From contig NC_009840.1 of assembly GCF_000018065.1 (NCBI RefSeq), positions 1,364,001 through 1,428,000 on the forward strand: a DNA stretch of 64,000 nucleotides, given 5' to 3'. The notes under the pieces were generated by a model, which ran no database searches, was not told the origin of the DNA, and worked only from the letters and a program-made list of their open reading frames with translations. Positions 60,075-64,000 of this stretch are shown one piece after another. A program made the translations under genes and the position numbers. The DNA comes from Prochlorococcus marinus str. MIT 9215 (GTDB lineage: Bacteria > Cyanobacteriota > Cyanobacteriia > PCC-6307 > Cyanobiaceae). Positions within the stretch are counted from its first letter, which is position 1. Each line of letters opens with the position of its first letter.

Positions 60075-61774
60075 AATCTGCAATGACAATCGTTAATTAT
60101 GATCCAAGATTAGTTAAGAGTAAAAATCCTTATCCAAAGGGGCCAAATGATTGGAAAAGGTTTTTTAGTTTTAATACAGATGCAAAAGTAATTGGAATTC
60201 AATATATTGTCACAGCTCTATTTTTTTTATTAATAGGTGGTCTTTTAGCGATGTTGATTAGAGGAGAGTTAATAACACCTCCATCAGATCTTTTTGATCC
60301 AACCGTTTACAACGGTCTTTATACAATGCACGGAACAATAATGCTTTTTTTGTTCCTTTTTCCCATTTTGAGTGGTTTAACAAATTTACTAGTACCCCCG
60401 ATGATAGGAGCGCCAGATATGGCTTTCCCAAAACTTAATGCTCTAGCTTTTTGGCTAGTACCAGTTTTCTCAATAATACTTCTTTTAAGTTTCTTTGTTC
60501 CTGGTGGGCCAGCTTCTTCAGGTTGGTGGTCTTATCCACCTATAAGTATTCAGAATCCTCTAGGGCAAATTATAAATGGTGAAATGTTATGGATAATAGC
60601 AATATCATTATCTGGGATTTCTTCCATCATTGGAGCTGTCAACTTTGTTACCACAATAATAAGAATGCGTGCACCAGGAATGGGTTTTTTCAAAATGCCT
60701 ATTTTTATTTGGACTGTCTTAGCTGCTCAATTATTGCAATTACTTGGATTACCTGCCTTAACTGGTGGTGCAATAATGTTATTTTTTGATCTAACTTTTG
60801 GAACAAGTTTTTTTAGGATTGAGGGAGGAGGAGACCCAGTTTTATTTCAGCATTTTTTCTGGTTTTATTCTCATCCTGCTGTTTATGTAATGGTTCTACC
60901 TGTCTTTGGAATATTTTCTGAACTTTTTCCTGTTTACTCAAGAAAACCTCTTTTTGGATATAAATTTGTTGCTGTAGCTTCTTTTGGGATAACTATTCTT
61001 TCTTTAGTTGTTTGGGTTCATCATATGTTTTATACAGGAACACCAATGTGGATGAGAAATTTATTTATGTTTACTACTATGCTCATTGCTGTTCCAACAG
61101 GTGTAAAAGTATTTGCATGGATAGCTACATTATGGGGCGGAAATATTAGATTAACTACGCCGATGCTTTTTTGTTTGGGAGGATTATTTAATTTTATCTT
61201 TGGAGGTATTACTGGAGTAATGCTTGCAACAGTGCCAGTAGATATACATGTTGGAAATACATATTTTGTGGTTGCCCATTTTCATTATATTATTTTTAAT
61301 ACCATTGCTTTTGGAATATTTGCAGCTATTTATCACTGGTTCCCAAAATTCACAGGAAAGATGTTTTATGAAGGTTTAGGGAAAGTTCATTTTGCTCTTA
61401 CTTTTATAGGAGCAACTTTAAATTGGTTACCGCTTCATTGGGCTGGTTTATTGGGAATGCCTAGAAGAGTTGCATCATATGATCCTGAATTTGCAATATG
61501 GAATGTACTAGCGAGTATTGGAGCTTTTATTCTTGGCGTTGCCTCTATCCCTTTTATCTTGAATATGGTAAGTTCATGGGTCAGAGGAAAATCAGCTCCA
61601 CCTAATCCTTGGAAAGCTATAGGTTTAGAATGGCTACTTCCCTCTCCACCTCCTCACGAAAATTTTGAAGAAGATATCCCAACTGTTTTAAATGAACCAT
61701 ATTGCTATGGCCTTGATAAACCATTTGTAGAGGATGAAAAATTTTATATAGAAAAGTCTCTCAAAAAACATTAA
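60071..61774 (+). CDS. ctaDII: Heme-copper oxidase subunit I (ARTO type)
   Basis: 567 residues from TTG overlapping the stop of subunit II (ATG 60083 also possible), 12 helices. Heme and CuB ligands: H87 (YTMHGT), H268 and Tyr272 (FYSHPAVYVM), H317-H318 (WVHHMFYTG), H403 and H405 (HFHYII). Helix VI reads YSHPAVY: the Glu of GHPEVY is missing and the YS pair is present, which is the A2 subtype. Reduces O2 to water and pumps protons. Confidence 0.96.
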   Translation: MKSAMTIVNYDPRLVKSKNPYPKGPNDWKRFFSFNTDAKVIGIQYIVTALFFLLIGGLLAMLIRGELITPPSDLFDPTVYNGLYTMHGTIMLFLFLFPILSGLTNLLVPPMIGAPDMAFPKLNALAFWLVPVFSIILLLSFFVPGGPASSGWWSYPPISIQNPLGQIINGEMLWIIAISLSGISSIIGAVNFVTTIIRMRAPGMGFFKMPIFIWTVLAAQLLQLLGLPALTGGAIMLFFDLTFGTSFFRIEGGGDPVLFQHFFWFYSHPAVYVMVLPVFGIFSELFPVYSRKPLFGYKFVAVASFGITILSLVVWVHHMFYTGTPMWMRNLFMFTTMLIAVPTGVKVFAWIATLWGGNIRLTTPMLFCLGGLFNFIFGGITGVMLATVPVDIHVGNTYFVVAHFHYIIFNTIAFGIFAAIYHWFPKFTGKMFYEGLGKVHFALTFIGATLNWLPLHWAGLLGMPRRVASYDPEFAIWNVLASIGAFILGVASIPFILNMVSSWVRGKSAPPNPWKAIGLEWLLPSPPPHENFEEDIPTVLNEPYCYGLDKPFVEDEKFYIEKSLKKH

Positions 61775-61777
61775 AGA

Positions 61778-62374
61778 ATGCGCACAGAAAATCAGAATTT
61801 AACTTTAAATCATAAGCCAGGTCACATTAAACATGACGGTCATAATATGACTGGATTTATTATTTTTTTATGTTCAGAAAGTATTATATTTTTTGCTTTT
61901 TTTGTAGGTTACAGCGTCCTTAAAATTAGTGCACCTGTCTGGTACCCCGAAGGAATCAATGGGATTGATGTGAAAATGCCGCTTATTAATACTGTTATTT
62001 TAGTTTCTTCAAGTTTCGTAATTTACTTTGCAGAAAAATATCTTCATAAGAAAAATCTTTGGGGTTTCAGAATTATTTGGTTCATAACCATGTTGATGGG
62101 AAGTTACTTTGTTTATGGTCAATACGTTGAGTGGTCTGAACTCTCTTTCAGCTTACAAAGTGGAGCATTTGGAGGAATGTTTTATTTACTTACTGGTTTC
62201 CATGGCCTACACGTAATTACAGGGATATTACTAATGGGGCTTATGTTATTAAGATCATTTCTCCCAGATAATTATAAAGGCGGAGAGATGGGTGTTGAAT
62301 CAGTAAGCCTTTTTTGGCATTTTGTTGATGTTATTTGGATTCTATTATTCGGTCTTATTTATTTGTGGCAATAA
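61778..62374 (+). CDS. ctaEII: Heme-copper oxidase subunit III (ARTO type)
   Basis: 198 residues, five helices. MTGFIIFLCSESIIFFAFFV starts the core (E in helix), then LLTGFHGLHVITGILLMGLM and SVSLFWHFVDVIWILLFGLI with WHFVD. Typical short subunit III. 3 bp from subunit I. Confidence 0.95.
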   Translation: MRTENQNLTLNHKPGHIKHDGHNMTGFIIFLCSESIIFFAFFVGYSVLKISAPVWYPEGINGIDVKMPLINTVILVSSSFVIYFAEKYLHKKNLWGFRIIWFITMLMGSYFVYGQYVEWSELSFSLQSGAFGGMFYLLTGFHGLHVITGILLMGLMLLRSFLPDNYKGGEMGVESVSLFWHFVDVIWILLFGLIYLWQ

Positions 62375-62420
62375 ATTTAGTATCATTATTCTTAAATGAA
62401 AATTATAAAATTTTCAATAT

Positions 62421-63989
62421 ATGATTATTGATGATCATCATTATGATTTCATAATAATTGGAAGCGGTGCTGGTGGAGCGACTTTGGCCCGTCAATTATC
62501 AAAAAACGGAAAATGGGTACTCGTCCTAGAGAGGGGAGGTCAACTTCCTTTAGAAGAACAAAATATCGTAGGCACTGATTTATTTAGAAAAACAAGGTAT
62601 CATCCCAAAGGGGAAAATTGGCTTGGCCCTGATGGAGATCCTTTTGCTCCTCAAACTGTATATGCGTTAGGAGGAAACACTAAAATCTGGGGTGCGGTTT
62701 TGGAGAGGATGAGGAGTGAAGATTTTCAAGAACTTTCATTACAAGATGGTACTTCGCCATCTTGGCCCATATCATATGATGAACTTGAACCGTTTTATGG
62801 AAAAGCAGAAGAAATTTATAATGTAAAAGGTAGTCAAGGCATAGATAAAACAGAGCCTTACAGATCCAAGGGATATAAGAATCCTCCAAAATCTATTGAA
62901 CCTCTTTTTAAGGAAATACAAAATATTTTATTAGAAGAAGGATTTAATCCTTATTATTTACCTATCAGCTGGCCTGAAAATCCTCAAGATATTGATTTTG
63001 ATAATTGTGCAATGTTTCAAAAAGGAGATTCTCAACTTTATGGTATTTATAATTCGAATCAAGATTTTCTTAAAATTAAAACTAACGCTAAAGTTGTAAA
63101 ACTAGATGTTAACTCATCCGGGAAATCAATTAAAGGCGTTGAGGCAGAGATAGATGGCGATAAATGGCTTTTCTCCTCAGATGTAGTTATTCTTGCAGCT
63201 GGAGCAATTAATACTCCAATAATTTTGTTGAATTCAAAATCGTCATCACATCCTAACGGTTTAGGTAATAGTTCAAATATGGTTGGCAAAAATTTAATGA
63301 ATATTCAAATGACTTGTATTCTTCAAAGAGCTAATAATCTTACAAGTGGATATTTTCCAAAATCTTTAGGATTGAATGATTTTTACTTTGGAGACAAAAA
63401 TGTTAATTTCCCATTAGGTCATATTCAAACTGGAGGAGGTGTACTCAGAGATGCTTTTTTTGCGGAATCTCCCCCAGTACTATCTTTAATTACAAGATTT
63501 ATTCCTGACTTTGGATTAAAGAATTTAGCAAAAAGATCAATATCATGGTGGGCCATGACAGAAGTCTTACCTGATCCCGAAAACGCAGTGACTATTCAAA
63601 ATAATAGGGTTAAAATTAATTACATACATAATAATCTTGAGGCACACGATCGACTAGTGTATAGGTGGCTAGATACTTTAAAAGTAATTGAGAATAATCC
63701 TCTTTCAGTTTCAATAACTCAAACACCTGCACATCCCAGAGGATTAGCGCCACTAAGCATAGTTGGCTATTCCTGTGGTACTTGTAAAATGGGAAATGAC
63801 CCAAAAACTTCAGTTGTTAATAAGAATGGGAAGTGTCATGACATTGATAATCTGTATATAGCTGATGCAAGTATTTTCCCAAGTTGCCCAAGCATTGGTC
63901 ATGGTTTAACTGTTATTGCTTTGTCCCTCAAATTAGGAGATTATCTTACATCTGGAAATCTTTATAAACCTTTAATATGTAGGGCTTAA
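62421..63989 (+). CDS. GMC-type FAD oxidoreductase
   Basis: 522 residues. FAD motif FIIIGSGAGGATLARQLSKN at the start, GGNTKIWGAVLERMR after it, VVILAAGAINTPIILLNS, and C-terminal active-site region GYSCGTCKMGNDPKTSVVNK plus NLYIADASIFPSCPSIGHGL. GMC oxidases/dehydrogenases oxidise alcohols or sugars; donor unknown. It is 46 bp downstream of ctaE on the same strand, so possibly the last gene of the oxidase operon. Confidence 0.9.
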   Translation: MIIDDHHYDFIIIGSGAGGATLARQLSKNGKWVLVLERGGQLPLEEQNIVGTDLFRKTRYHPKGENWLGPDGDPFAPQTVYALGGNTKIWGAVLERMRSEDFQELSLQDGTSPSWPISYDELEPFYGKAEEIYNVKGSQGIDKTEPYRSKGYKNPPKSIEPLFKEIQNILLEEGFNPYYLPISWPENPQDIDFDNCAMFQKGDSQLYGIYNSNQDFLKIKTNAKVVKLDVNSSGKSIKGVEAEIDGDKWLFSSDVVILAAGAINTPIILLNSKSSSHPNGLGNSSNMVGKNLMNIQMTCILQRANNLTSGYFPKSLGLNDFYFGDKNVNFPLGHIQTGGGVLRDAFFAESPPVLSLITRFIPDFGLKNLAKRSISWWAMTEVLPDPENAVTIQNNRVKINYIHNNLEAHDRLVYRWLDTLKVIENNPLSVSITQTPAHPRGLAPLSIVGYSCGTCKMGNDPKTSVVNKNGKCHDIDNLYIADASIFPSCPSIGHGLTVIALSLKLGDYLTSGNLYKPLICRA

Positions 63990-64000
63990 TAATCTTTTAA

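Noticed and set aside
1-64000. CRISPR arrays, insertion sequences, rRNA genes, phage integrases
   Set aside because: No repeat-spacer pattern, transposase domain, rRNA sequence or integrase motif was seen on either strand.

Overview
The window reads as one contig of a low-GC, small-genome marine picocyanobacterium, most like high-light-adapted Prochlorococcus. The grounds are kaiB-kaiC with no kaiA before rplU, five genes for single-helix high-light-inducible (Hli) proteins, plant-type ferredoxin, the photosystem II S4-domain protein, cyanobacterial hypothetical families, very AT-rich intergenic DNA, and frequent TTG/GTG starts and 1-8 bp gene overlaps. Assignment to a clade is inference.

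Region 1 (1-26.7 kb) is core genome: the end of an NblS-type sensor kinase, the clock genes kaiC/kaiB, ribosomal proteins L21/L27, truB, a SpoIID/LysM protein, RNase Z, ferredoxin, prmA-serA, the PSII S4 protein, tRNA-Val(GAC), murD and assorted enzymes. Two genes here are architecturally odd: a photolyase-like protein whose antenna-type domain appears to lie after the FAD domain, and a stand-alone NAD+-ligase adenylation domain.

Region 2 (about 26.7-57.6 kb) is very different. Apart from two fatty-acid desaturases, an LptF/G permease, a PIN-PhoH protein, a LOG-family protein, DoxX, DUF805, DUF1543 and cupin proteins and the hli genes, it is filled with 25-80 residue proteins, mostly with one membrane helix, often coupled by ATGA or TAATG overlaps and separated by AT-rich spacers. 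Several fall into small families visible from the sequence alone: Gx(D/N)DFG tails after a helix; acidic DGG-LIP tails; PsbN-like proteins with His-rich tails; twin CX3C proteins; NT-WLD-LIN proteins; and proteins ending P-x4-C-x3-C-D/N. Four of these small genes appear to carry a single lesion (two at A7 tracts). The region also has candidate small RNAs, including a GC-rich structured element near 42.7 kb and two hairpins with the same GGGATACA loop, each divergent to an hli unit.

Region 3 (57.9 kb to the end) is one tightly overlapping operon: two DUF2231 membrane proteins, heme-copper oxidase subunits II, I and III, and a GMC oxidoreductase. Subunit II has lost all CuA ligands in its C-terminal loop and subunit I has the YSHP form of helix VI, so this is most likely the alternative respiratory terminal oxidase (ARTO, quinol-type) rather than cytochrome c oxidase.

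No CRISPR array, rRNA, insertion sequence or integrase was seen.
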